Assembly (NCBI GenBank): GCA_964555935.1
Contig: CAZKUN010000005.1
Location: 1 to 64,000 of the forward strand
Source: CAZKUN01 sp964555935
GTDB taxonomy: Bacteria > Armatimonadota > Zipacnadia > Zipacnadales > VGFC01
Length of the DNA stretch: 64,000 nt
Direction of reading: 5' to 3'
Translations under genes and position numbers: made by a program
Notes under the pieces: generated by a model
What the model saw: only the letters and a program-made list of their open reading frames with translations
Told to the model about the DNA's origin: nothing
Database searches by the model: none
Shown: positions 51,105 to 59,488 of the stretch, one piece after another
Position numbering within the stretch: the first letter of the stretch is position 1
Layout: every line of letters starts with the position of its first letter

Positions 51105-53731
51105 CTGCGTTCCTGTTTGCCGGCGCCGGATACGTCATCAGGCCACTGCGCCGGCTCGTCAAGCAGCACGATTCGGTCCATCCGACCAACGTCGAAGGTG
51201 CGATGCGATTCCCGCGAGTGGCAATACGCCTGCAGGCGCTCCTGCCCCCATCGAGATCGCTCCAACACGCGCGGGCTGAGCGTCCACTCGCTTGGATGCT
51301 CGCCCTTCAGGACCGACTGGTATAGCACCAGCACTCGCTGTCCGGACTCGACCGCGTCGTTGACGAGCTGCGTCCGCTCAGCCTCAGCGTCGCCGGCTTC
51401 CCAACGTCTGCGTCCCCATGCCTGCGCCGCGGCCGACCGCGTCTGAACGAGACTGACGGGCACGTCGTCGGTCGATGTTGGCATCGCGCCGATATCCACG
51501 CCCGCGTCGTTCAGGAACTCGCGAAGGTCTTCCGCTAGCTCCGGTTTCACCACAAACACAGACCCGCCAAGGGAGCCCACGACCGCCTCGCGGACACGCG
51601 GCACGCTGAGCACGTCAGCCACCGCATCCGGCGGCAGCGACAGGACCGTGACCTCGTCGAGCTGAGCGTCGCCATAGCGTCCGAGCCAGCCTCGGATCTT
51701 CAGCACTTGCTCCGCGCTGGGAGCGCCCTCGACGCCCGCCTCCAGAAAGCCCTCTACGTCCCGCGGATCGACGCCGAGGTCAAGTCCCCGACGAACCGCG
51801 TCGCGACTCAGTTGGTAATGCCCCGTCGCCTCATCCAAGTCGGCGACATGCCCAAGCAGGTGAGAGACATACCAGTGCCACTTGGCCTCAATGGGCTCGG
51901 CCTGCATCGACAGCCCGAGGCGAAACGCGTCCGCGACGCCCGCCGCGTGATCGACAACCCGCGCGTCCATCCTCTCGGCGAGCTGTTCCTCGATGCGGTC
52001 GCGTCCACCGGCCAAGACGCGGGCGGCTGTGGGGCCGAGCCTCTCCAGGCAATCCGCGTCAAACTCATCAAGTTCCTCGGGCGTGTCCGCCTCGAGAATC
52101 CACGCGCCGTGGCGCAGCTCGTAACGCTCGAACGCGTCGACCCACTCGTCGATCGAGAAGGCCACATTCTGCGGCACGGTCACGCGCCCATGGTCGTTGA
52201 GCGTCGTCGTGATCTGCTCGCGGGTCATGCCGCCTTCGAAGCCCGCCGTCACTGAGGCCTGCGTGATGTGAAGCATCGCCGCGCGGTCGAAGGACGTCAG
52301 CTCGGCCACTCGCGACAACCGCCAGACCGTCCCAATGTTGTCACCGCCGCCGTCGGCGATGATCTCGAAGTTCGGCTGCACGAAGAACCGACCGGGCGCG
52401 TCGTCAGGCTCATCGATGGGCGCGTCGTCGGACGATAGCGCTGCCGCCCCCAGTTCGGTGATCCGGAAGACGACGCCGTCCGCCCCGTCTCCCACCTCAA
52501 CCAGCCCGATCCGCGCCAGGGCCTCGACAATGAACTGCTCGATGAAGACGCCTTCGACCGCGGACCAGCCGTCCCACATCCCGACCGGCTCCGGATCGCT
52601 GGCGCCGAGGCTGAGGATCCCGCGATACTCGGGCTCGGTGACCGCGCCGTTCCACCTCGGCGCGTGGCGGCGGATGAGGAAATCCGGATTCGCGCGCATC
52701 ATGCCCTCGGCGAACGCGCCGACGCTGTGCCACGTGCCAGGTGTCGCGATGCGGGCCAGGACGTCCACGAGCTTCCGCCGCGCCCCCACTCGCCGCCCGG
52801 GACCTGGCAGATCGCTGCCGTCGCGCGAGAGCGCCGGTGGCTTCTCAAGCACGACCGACGCGGAGGTCTCCAGCTCACCCCAACGCGTCTGAGCGATGGC
52901 CGCGTCGAGCAACCAGGAGGCCTGTCGCTGCAGTCCGACCGAGAAGAACTCGTCGGCATGGGCGCATGGCCGCAGCCGCTGCTCCGAGATCGCCGCGACC
53001 TCCGCCTGCAGCGCGATCGCAACCAACCACATCAGGCCCGGCGCTTCCTCAAGCCTGCGCGCGTGCTTGTACCGGTCGCCATCGTCTACGGCCGCCGCGA
53101 GGTCCACAAAATCGGTCTGGCCCAGGCTTCGGGACGTGCTCAGCACCTCGGGGCGTCGCTCGTCGATGAACCGCGCCAGCAGGAACAACTCGCGGATTAC
53201 CTCGCCCGGCGCCGCGCGACGTTTCTCATGCGATCCCGGCGCGACGGGCAGGGGCGGCTCCGGCTCAATGTCTACGGCCTTTGCCGCGATCTCGTCGGGC
53301 ACCCACAGCCTGCCCGCGGGAAGCAGCGTCCACTCGGGGTCGAGGCCGGCATCATCATCGTTCGAATCTCTCGTCGGCTTGCTCGTCGAGGCGACATGAA
53401 ACACCAGCCCCCGCTCGACCAGCGACTGCAGCGTCGTGCTGGGCTCGGCTCCGCCACGACGCCTGAGCCACCAGTCCACCGCGCCGATTCTCGGCTGGCC
53501 GCCCGCTCGCGCCATGAACGCCAGCAGGGCTAGCTCGCCACCGTCGGCGCCGGCCAGCATCGCGTCGACGCGCTCAGGCCGCAGCAGAGCCTCCGCGAGT
53601 TTCGGGATCATTTTCTCGCGCTGAGCAGGCAGGCGCTTGCCGGCCTGCTTCTTGAGCAGGCACAGCAACTCGTCCGGGTAGCCATCGATCACCCAATCAA
53701 GGCTCTCACGCATCGTGCCCGAGTCGTGCAT
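51101..53731 (-). CDS. Helicase-associated partner of XPB (Helicase_C_3-like)
   Basis: 876 residues from ATG 53731, which has GGAG 9 bases upstream (a TTG at 53755 is possible). A helical N-terminal region contains PDELLCLLKKQ. The central part has GRFFVQPNFEIIADG, RLSRVAELTSFDRAAMLHIT and the PQNVAFSIDEWVDAFER stretch, characteristic of the helicase-associated family next to XPB in mycobacteria (Rv0862c beside Rv0861c). Probably a helical DNA-binding partner or regulator of the helicase. It overlaps XPB by GTGA. A C-terminal WYL-like segment (residues ~790-876) may bind nucleic acid or ligand; that part is tentative. Confidence 0.85.
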   Translation of the reverse strand: MHDSGTMRESLDWVIDGYPDELLCLLKKQAGKRLPAQREKMIPKLAEALLRPERVDAMLAGADGGELALLAFMARAGGQPRIGAVDWWLRRRGGAEPSTTLQSLVERGLVFHVASTSKPTRDSNDDDAGLDPEWTLLPAGRLWVPDEIAAKAVDIEPEPPLPVAPGSHEKRRAAPGEVIRELFLLARFIDERRPEVLSTSRSLGQTDFVDLAAAVDDGDRYKHARRLEEAPGLMWLVAIALQAEVAAISEQRLRPCAHADEFFSVGLQRQASWLLDAAIAQTRWGELETSASVVLEKPPALSRDGSDLPGPGRRVGARRKLVDVLARIATPGTWHSVGAFAEGMMRANPDFLIRRHAPRWNGAVTEPEYRGILSLGASDPEPVGMWDGWSAVEGVFIEQFIVEALARIGLVEVGDGADGVVFRITELGAAALSSDDAPIDEPDDAPGRFFVQPNFEIIADGGGDNIGTVWRLSRVAELTSFDRAAMLHITQASVTAGFEGGMTREQITTTLNDHGRVTVPQNVAFSIDEWVDAFERYELRHGAWILEADTPEELDEFDADCLERLGPTAARVLAGGRDRIEEQLAERMDARVVDHAAGVADAFRLGLSMQAEPIEAKWHWYVSHLLGHVADLDEATGHYQLSRDAVRRGLDLGVDPRDVEGFLEAGVEGAPSAEQVLKIRGWLGRYGDAQLDEVTVLSLPPDAVADVLSVPRVREAVVGSLGGSVFVVKPELAEDLREFLNDAGVDIGAMPTSTDDVPVSLVQTRSAAAQAWGRRRWEAGDAEAERTQLVNDAVESGQRVLVLYQSVLKGEHPSEWTLSPRVLERSRWGQERLQAYCHSRESHRTFDVGRMDRIVLLDEPAQWPDDVSGAGKQERR

Positions 53732-53766
53732 GCGCGGGTTCTCCGGTGCTCCCAAAAAAGCGCGCG

Positions 53767-54000
53767 TTACGCGTCGCCTCGCGTCGAGTCATCGTCCGTC
53801 GTTATTCGTGGGGTGAACCCGGCTCGCGACAGACCCTCTCGGAGGGTCTCGACGCGTCGGTGGTCGATCCACGCCACCGTGGATGATAGCCGGGGACCGA
53901 TGCACAGGCGGCCGGCGTCGGTGGCCTGCGCCTCGGCGAGGGCGTCGTCGTCCCTTGTCACCAACACAGCAGCATTCTTGTGTAGCTTTATCATGGCCAT
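53767..54000 (-). CDS. Small hypothetical protein upstream of XPB operon
   Basis: 77 residues if the start is the ATG at 54000 (MAMIKLHKNAAVLVTRDDD). Composition is mixed alpha/beta, ending in a charged tail; no family recognised. The stop is 36 bases from the helicase-associated gene on the same strand. The ribosome-binding site is weak, so it could be a chance frame. Confidence 0.4.
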   Translation of the reverse strand: MAMIKLHKNAAVLVTRDDDALAEAQATDAGRLCIGPRLSSTVAWIDHRRVETLREGLSRAGFTPRITTDDDSTRGDA

Positions 54001-54114
54001 TCCGGTCCGGAATTCCGGCATCCATTAGTGCCGAACCAAGGTAGCCCAGTTCGCGGGCAATCTGAGTTTGCCCTCTGTGATTTCAGGGGAAATCCGTGAT
54101 CAGGATTACGGAGG

Positions 54115-54997
54115 TCAGTCATCGACTCGCCCAGCGACGCTCGCCAACCACTCGCGGGCGCGCCGACGCTGCGGGCTGTCCTTGCACATCCAGAGATCGG
54201 TGTGAGGATGGATAACCTTGCCTTCGGGGATATCGAACAACTCCGTCACCGGGACATCGAGGAACGAGAACTCGCCGAGATCGACGTGTGGCTGAAGGTA
54301 ATCTCTGACCACCCTTGTGCTTCCGCCCTGACAGATCAGCTGCGGGCGCCCGGCCAGGCGCTCAAGCCTCTCAAGCGCGGATGCTCTGTCGCAGCCCGCG
54401 TGCGGCCATTCGAGGATGCCGTCGTAGTGATCGTGGGTGATGAAGCCCTTCCACAGGCTCGCGATCTCCTCGTCCGCGAGGCCCAGGTAGTTGCAGCCAA
54501 TAGCGCCTCGAGAGAACCCACATAGGACGATGCTGTCGGGATCGCCGCCGAACTGGTCACAGACGCGAGGGAGGTTGACCTTGCAGTACTCGAGCGTTGC
54601 CTCGAGGTCGCCCCACCACGTCACCGCGTTCCGCTGGCGCCCCTGCTCGACATACGCCATGCCGACCCAGATGAAGCCCGTTCCGCCACTAAGCCCATAG
54701 CCCAGATTCGCCCCACGCACTTCGCCCGTCGAGCCGCACGCCGTGAACAGGTTGCCCGTATACTCCACGAGCACGGGGTACGTCTCTCCCTCGCGCCAAT
54801 CCGTCGGCAGGTAGACCGAGTGGTAGACCTCAGTGCCCTCGTATTCGGGCGCGACCTGGCGAACGCGTTTGCCTGGCGCCGGCGCGTCGTCGGTCATCTC
54901 GGGCGTCACGAGAACGGCATCATTCGGCCTTCGTGGACATGGCAGCACCTCCCGCTAACACGCAACCCGCTGTCCGTAGGAACACTCTCCGGTTCAT
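54115..54997 (-). pseudogene. Tat-exported alpha/beta hydrolase (esterase), frameshifted
   Basis: The frame from ATG 54997 encodes a twin-arginine signal, MNRRVFLRTAGCVLAGGAA, then stops after MSTKAE at 54922-54920. The shifted frame continues NDAVLVTPEMTD and VYLPTDWREG, WVGMAY, the nucleophile elbow GFSRGA, FITHDHYDG and the His in GKVIHPHTDLW. Skipping one base near 54923 joins them into a ~290-residue exported esterase. A start at 54948 or 54897 would make a cytoplasmic protein but wastes the Tat signal. GAGGG lies 9 bases before 54997. Confidence 0.72.
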
Positions 54998-55001
54998 TCT
55001 C

Positions 55002-55042
55002 CCAATCCCTCGTAGGAGCGGCTTCACCCACCTCGCAGACGC
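55002..55042. repeat. Degenerate REP-like copy
   Basis: Begins CCAATCCCTCGTAGGAGCGG and ends GACGC, matching the arms of the neighbouring REPIN-like repeat in outline but broken in the middle. Lies just upstream of the Tat-esterase start. Confidence 0.6.
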
Positions 55043-55102
55043 TGGCGAGTCCCTGGACCCTCCCATCGGTTTCGTCGCCACCCACCCCATGCCCGTCTTG
55101 CG

Positions 55103-55199
55103 CCAATCCCCGTAAGAGGGGCTTTAGCCCCGACGCCGTTGCTTCTGCGGGTACCGGCGTTTACAGCGTCGGGGCTAAAGCCCCTCTTACAGGGATTGG
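55103..55199. repeat. REPIN-like inverted pair
   Basis: Two 34-base arms (55103-55136 and 55166-55199) are reverse complements with one mismatch and a 29-base loop. Each arm contains its own palindrome, GGGGCTTTAGCCCC, flanked by GTAAGAG and CGACGC, the arrangement of two inverted REP units. The stop codon of the truncated lyase remnant lies in the loop-side of the right arm region. Confidence 0.85.
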
Positions 55200-55373
55200 G
55201 CAAATGAGAGCGCAGGGCGGTGCGTGCGGCACGCGCTCTTCGCCGGACGCCACGCGCTCGCGGAGTTGCTCAAGCATGTCATCGCGGACGAACAACACGG
55301 GTCGACGCGGACCATCATCCGCGCGGACCGCGCCAGCCGCGAGAAAACATGCGCTTAGCAACAGTGCCCGCAT
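55161..55373 (-). pseudogene. Truncated secreted lyase/hydrolase N-terminus
   Basis: Signal peptide MRALLLSACFLAAGAVRA, then RPVLFVRDDMLEQLRERVASGEE, the opening typical of heparinase/DUF4962-like secreted proteins. After ~58 codons the frame runs into the REPIN-like repeat, whose sequence supplies the last 13 codons and the stop. AGGA lies 5 bases before the ATG. The catalytic part is missing, so this is a remnant. Confidence 0.6.
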
Positions 55374-55446
55374 TTCGTTCCTCATTCGCAGCAGCGCCCG
55401 ACCCTCCCGAGCCGGGCGCCACATTCATTGATCCGTTTGCTGTGAG

Positions 55447-56199
55447 TTACTCGCCGCCGGCCGGCGGGCCGGGAGGTTGCGGCCGCTGCGCGCCACCCTT
55501 CCCACCGCCGCCGCCCTTGCCGCCCATGCCCCGCATCCCGCCGCCTCCAGGACCACCGGGACCTCCACCCATGCCGCCACCAGGGCCGCCCATGCCGCCT
55601 CCCGGACCGCCGCGTCCCCCACGCCCTCCGCCGCGCCCGCCACGTCCGCCGGAGGCGTTCGTGTCCAGCAACCCGGCAACCGTGAGAGCGGCCTTCAGCC
55701 TCGGCCGATTCGCCAGATCAAGATCGGTGACCAACCCATCCCGCGATGTCTTCAACTCGGAGGTGGCCGACTGCGCCGCTGTGTCATACGCGGCAAGCGC
55801 CTGGGCGATCTTCTCGTCACTCGCGCTCTCGTCGGTCAGCGCCTCGCGCAGCGCGGTTTGCGCCTCGCGGACCGGCGTCTGCGTGGACCGGCGCGCCTCC
55901 ACATATGCCGTTAGCTTCTCGCCGTCCTCGGGAGTGCCGCCGGCGCCCTCCAGCATCTGCGTCCATCCCTGGCCACCTTGACCGCCGCCGCCCATGCCCG
56001 GACCGCCGCCTGGAGGCATGCCGCCGCCGGGGCCGCCTGGTCCGCCCATGCCCGACATCCCGCCTCCGGGGCCGCCCATTCCGGTCGGAGGCCCGGCGGC
56101 AGGGGGCGTCTTCGCCTTCCCCATCGTGAACACGACTGCCCCGATCGTTGCGAGGACCAACATGAACACAACCAATCCGATGAGCGAGCCACGTGACAT
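55447..56199 (-). CDS. Membrane-anchored Gly/Met-rich Spy-like protein
   Basis: 250 residues. One N-terminal membrane helix (LIGLVVFMLVLATIGAVVF), a Gly/Pro/Met-rich segment (~33-75), a helical core (~85-180) with EAQTALREALTDESASDEKIAQAL and LKAALTVAGLL that resembles CpxP/Spy-type periplasmic chaperone or metal-sensor domains, and a second Gly/Arg/Met-rich tail. Methionines in the flanks could bind soft metals; this is inference. Function unknown. Confidence 0.65.
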   Translation of the reverse strand: MSRGSLIGLVVFMLVLATIGAVVFTMGKAKTPPAAGPPTGMGGPGGGMSGMGGPGGPGGGMPPGGGPGMGGGGQGGQGWTQMLEGAGGTPEDGEKLTAYVEARRSTQTPVREAQTALREALTDESASDEKIAQALAAYDTAAQSATSELKTSRDGLVTDLDLANRPRLKAALTVAGLLDTNASGGRGGRGGGRGGRGGPGGGMGGPGGGMGGGPGGPGGGGMRGMGGKGGGGGKGGAQRPQPPGPPAGGE

Positions 56200-56311
56200 A
56201 TCGATGCTCCTGGACCGCGCGCGTCGCGGGCATCCGCAGGTAACGTCCGCTGCTGTGGCGAACGCAGGCGTCGCGCCGGCTGATTCAACCTGAGCACGAG
56301 AGGTTAGCGAA

Positions 56312-56878
56312 ATGCGATCGGTTCTCCTGCTGGTTTGCTGTGTGATTGTGGCCGCTCTCCTGTCCGGATGCCCGCTGAAACGCGTCGCTCAGCCTCCCGA
56401 GCCAAGCCCAAGCGGCGGGGGTCTCGTTGCCGATCCGCAGCCCGCTGATGGTGACATCGAGATCACCAGACCCGAATCCGACACGGACGATGACTTCACC
56501 GAACTCGACGATCCGGACGATTACGTGGAGCCCGACACCGGCGGCGAGTTCGAGGTCGATCTCAGCAACATCCCACCGCTGGACGAACCAATCGCGACGT
56601 CGATCATCCTGCACTTCTTCGATGAGGAGCCGTACTCGCCCCTGAGACCCCACCTCGAAGGGACGTGGCTTCCGTACGAAGATTCGCTTGACCTCGGGCC
56701 GGAGGACATGCCCGACGACGCTATCATCTACAAGAAAGTCGAGCAGGACGCGTACCTTGAGGTTCTCTTCGGTCCGCCGTTCAGCGAGTTCTACATCGCC
56801 GCTCATCTCGGCGCGCTCGACGACGGCGACTGGGAAGTTATCGAGATAGTCCCATACGATGCATACGATGGCGAGTAG
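56312..56878 (+). CDS. Lipoprotein of unknown function
   Basis: 188 residues. Signal peptide with lipobox LLSGC; Cys20 would be lipidated. A Pro/Asp/Glu-rich linker (~25-90) precedes a small domain with IATSIILHFFDEEPYSP and a YIAAHLGALDDG end. Very acidic. Divergent from the Gly/Met-rich protein. No family recognised. Confidence 0.7.
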   Translation: MRSVLLLVCCVIVAALLSGCPLKRVAQPPEPSPSGGGLVADPQPADGDIEITRPESDTDDDFTELDDPDDYVEPDTGGEFEVDLSNIPPLDEPIATSIILHFFDEEPYSPLRPHLEGTWLPYEDSLDLGPEDMPDDAIIYKKVEQDAYLEVLFGPPFSEFYIAAHLGALDDGDWEVIEIVPYDAYDGE

Positions 56879-56895
56879 CGCCACGGCCCATCGTG

Positions 56896-56917
56896 CCACG
56901 GGCTGCCTAGCCCGTGG
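56896..56917. repeat. Palindromic hairpin between lipoprotein and sulfatase
   Basis: CCACGGGCT and AGCCCGTGG pair perfectly with loop GCCT. Preceded by GTG, giving the GTGCCACGGGC type of dispersed palindrome. May act as a terminator, though no T-run follows. Confidence 0.65.
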
Positions 56918-56938
56918 AGGAACCACCTGGAGGCAGTC

Positions 56939-58282
56939 ATGAACGTAATTGTCATCGTCGTTGATACGCTTCGCGCCGATCACCTCGGGTGTTACGGCTA
57001 CGGCCGCGACACGTCGCCCGCGCTTGATGCCCTCGCCGCCAACGGCGCGCTGTATGAGAGCTTCTGGTCGCCATGCATCCCAACCCACCCGGGATTCACA
57101 AGCATCTTCAGCGGCGTCCATGGCGTGAACCATGGGATCGTGTCGCAGGGCCGCAGTGGCGCGAAGCTCCGCGACGGCATCCAGATGCTCCCCGAGATGC
57201 TCCGCGGGCACCGCGGTATCAACACGGTCGCCATTGACTCGCTCGGGCCCGGGCATTCGTGGTTCTATCGCGGGTACGATCACTACAACCTCACCCGCAG
57301 CGGCACGGCGGCGCATGTCACGGAGCAGGCGACCAAGTGGCTCAGGGCCTATGGCGACGAGCCGTTCTTCATGTTCATGCACCCGTGGGACCCGCACAGC
57401 CCGTACCTCCCGCCCGAGGAGTACAAGGGCATGTTCACCGACGCGGATCCGCACGAACACGATGAGGAAGAGTGGGCGGCCGTCACCAACCAGCTCGTCT
57501 ACCCGTTCTTCAAGGGCTTCCTCTACGACCGCATGGGCGACTGCAAGAACCCGGATTACCTCGAGGGGATGTACGACGCGGAGATCCGCTCGTGCGACGA
57601 TCGGCTCGGCGAGTTCTTCAATTCGCTGAAGGACATGAACCTCTGGGATGACACGGCCATCCTCGTCACCGCCGACCACGGCGAGAGCATGACGGAGCAT
57701 CATGTCTACTTTGAGCACCACGCGATCTACGACTGCGTCCTGCATATCCCGATGATCATGCGCGTGCCCGGCGTCACCGAGCCCGGCAGGCGCGTGAGCG
57801 GCATGTTCCAGCACATCGACATCGCGCCGACGGTCTGCGACATCATGGAGCGCGACCACCACCCGCAGTTCATGGGCAAGAGCATGATGCAATCGGACGC
57901 GGGGCATGAGGCCATCTACGCGACTGAGGCGTCGCGCGTCGCGCGGTGGGCCGTCCGGACGCCGGAGTGGAAGCTGATGAAGCTCGTCGATCCCGGCCAA
58001 TACCACGTCGACTACGACGAGCTGTTCCATGTCTCCGAGGACCCGAACGAGACGAAGAACGTGATCAACGACTACCCGAAGATCGCAACCGAGCTTGAGC
58101 TTCAGTTGCTGCATTGGAAGGAAGCCCAACTCGGGCACAGACCCGATCCCGTGCGCGTCGAGATGGCGACGGGCTCGCCCATGGAGGCCTCGCGTCAGGA
58201 CGGTTTGCAGCATGTGGGCATGAGCTTCGACGAGTGGATTGCATATTACCAGGAGCGTTTCTGCGAGCCGGGACAGGCCTGA
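56939..58282 (+). CDS. Sulfatase-family hydrolase with atypical active-site motif
   Basis: 447 residues. Alkaline phosphatase/sulfatase fold: metal site VVDTLRADHLGCYGY, and the C-terminal metal residues in LVTADHGESMTEHHVYFEHH. The position of the formylglycine motif C-x-P-S/A-R reads CIPTHPGF, with His in place of Arg, so conversion of the Cys is doubtful. It may be a phosphodiesterase or a sulfatase using another nucleophile. No signal peptide. A GGAGG precedes the ATG. Confidence 0.85.
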   Translation: MNVIVIVVDTLRADHLGCYGYGRDTSPALDALAANGALYESFWSPCIPTHPGFTSIFSGVHGVNHGIVSQGRSGAKLRDGIQMLPEMLRGHRGINTVAIDSLGPGHSWFYRGYDHYNLTRSGTAAHVTEQATKWLRAYGDEPFFMFMHPWDPHSPYLPPEEYKGMFTDADPHEHDEEEWAAVTNQLVYPFFKGFLYDRMGDCKNPDYLEGMYDAEIRSCDDRLGEFFNSLKDMNLWDDTAILVTADHGESMTEHHVYFEHHAIYDCVLHIPMIMRVPGVTEPGRRVSGMFQHIDIAPTVCDIMERDHHPQFMGKSMMQSDAGHEAIYATEASRVARWAVRTPEWKLMKLVDPGQYHVDYDELFHVSEDPNETKNVINDYPKIATELELQLLHWKEAQLGHRPDPVRVEMATGSPMEASRQDGLQHVGMSFDEWIAYYQERFCEPGQA

Positions 58283-58370
58283 TAGAGACCGCGAAGCAAG
58301 AGAATGGGAGAGCCGGGCTGGAATAGTCGACTGTTGAGATGGAGGAGCGCGACGTCCTGGAGGGTGCGAA

Positions 58371-59480
58371 ATGCCGAGGTGGGACTTTGAGAGACGGCGA
58401 GAACTCGGGTTCGGCGGACTACATACTTGCGCCACCGTTTTGCGGCAGCACATCGACACGTATGGGGACGACTACGGCGCGCAGCATTACTCCGTTCTGC
58501 GGAACGCTCTGACGTCCCAGGTGGGCTACGAATTCGGCCCGACCGATCAAGCCTACGAGAACGTATTCCGCAACTACGAACGCCTCTTCGCCGGATTTGC
58601 CATTGCCACGGCTAAGGGCGGGCGCCTCAGACTGCTTCGGACTGGACTATGGTTGATCGAGAGACAACCCAATGAACAGCAGTTCTATTGGCATATCGTG
58701 GATACCTTCCGGTACCCTAACCCAGTGTTCGCGAGCCACCAGACCTGGGTGGACACGGGCCGCCAGTTGTCTCCGTTCAAACTTGTACTGCGGGCGATGG
58801 CCGCGTTAGCCGAGTCAGGAGCGGACGGGCAGCTCACTCCACTCGAGATTCTGACCGTTCTCTACCATGCCCACGACGACATCCCCGGCGACGTGCTGGC
58901 AGAGGCAGTCGTGCGTCTGCGACAAGGGAAACCGGGAATGGCGCCCCTGCTCCAGACCTCCCCGGCGATGATTGCCGGGGAACCCGACAGGCGTCAGACA
59001 CGGGAGGTGCTTGCATTCCTGCGCGCAGGCGGCCTGATCCGCGGTGGGCCGCATAACATCCAGATGGGTGCCCGGTACAGCCTCACGGATGCCGGCGCGG
59101 CAGCACTCGCGCCGACGACGGCCGACGTGGTGGATGAGGCCGAAGACCAGGACGCGGACAACAGCGGCCGCTTCGTGCTCATCGAGGGCGACATTCACCA
59201 AGAGACGCGCCGGACGCGCAGACGCAACCCGAAGCTGCGCCGTCTGGCGCTGGATCACTACGAGTTGCGGTGCCCAGTGTGCAAAGACGACTACTCGCGC
59301 CTCGGCGATAGAGGCTCCTCAGTGGTTGATGTGCACCACCTCAACCCGTTGGCCAGCGCTGATTCGCCCCGAGAGATCACCGTGGATGACGTGCGTGTCG
59401 TATGCGCAACGTGCCACCGGTTAGTGCATACGGAGGATCCTCCCTTGACCCCCGAAGAGGCGGCGGAGATTGCCGGTTGA
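58371..59480 (+). CDS. HNH endonuclease, probable restriction enzyme
   Basis: 369 residues. The N-terminal ~260 residues are helical with a winged-helix-like stretch (LTPLEILTVLYHAHDD); the C-terminal HNH domain has CPVCKDDYSR, VDVHHLNPLAS and the closing VVCATCHRLVH with paired Cys for zinc. GGAGGG precedes the ATG. It is convergent with a T:G-type glycosylase and a C5 methyltransferase, so it is a natural candidate for the restriction subunit; target site unknown. Confidence 0.82.
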   Translation: MPRWDFERRRELGFGGLHTCATVLRQHIDTYGDDYGAQHYSVLRNALTSQVGYEFGPTDQAYENVFRNYERLFAGFAIATAKGGRLRLLRTGLWLIERQPNEQQFYWHIVDTFRYPNPVFASHQTWVDTGRQLSPFKLVLRAMAALAESGADGQLTPLEILTVLYHAHDDIPGDVLAEAVVRLRQGKPGMAPLLQTSPAMIAGEPDRRQTREVLAFLRAGGLIRGGPHNIQMGARYSLTDAGAAALAPTTADVVDEAEDQDADNSGRFVLIEGDIHQETRRTRRRNPKLRRLALDHYELRCPVCKDDYSRLGDRGSSVVDVHHLNPLASADSPREITVDDVRVVCATCHRLVHTEDPPLTPEEAAEIAG

Positions 59481-59488
59481 CGGGTGGC

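Noticed and set aside
56285..58459. 724-codon minus-strand frame opposite the sulfatase
   Set aside because: Shadow of the sulfatase and lipoprotein genes; no motif, Val/Arg/His-biased composition.
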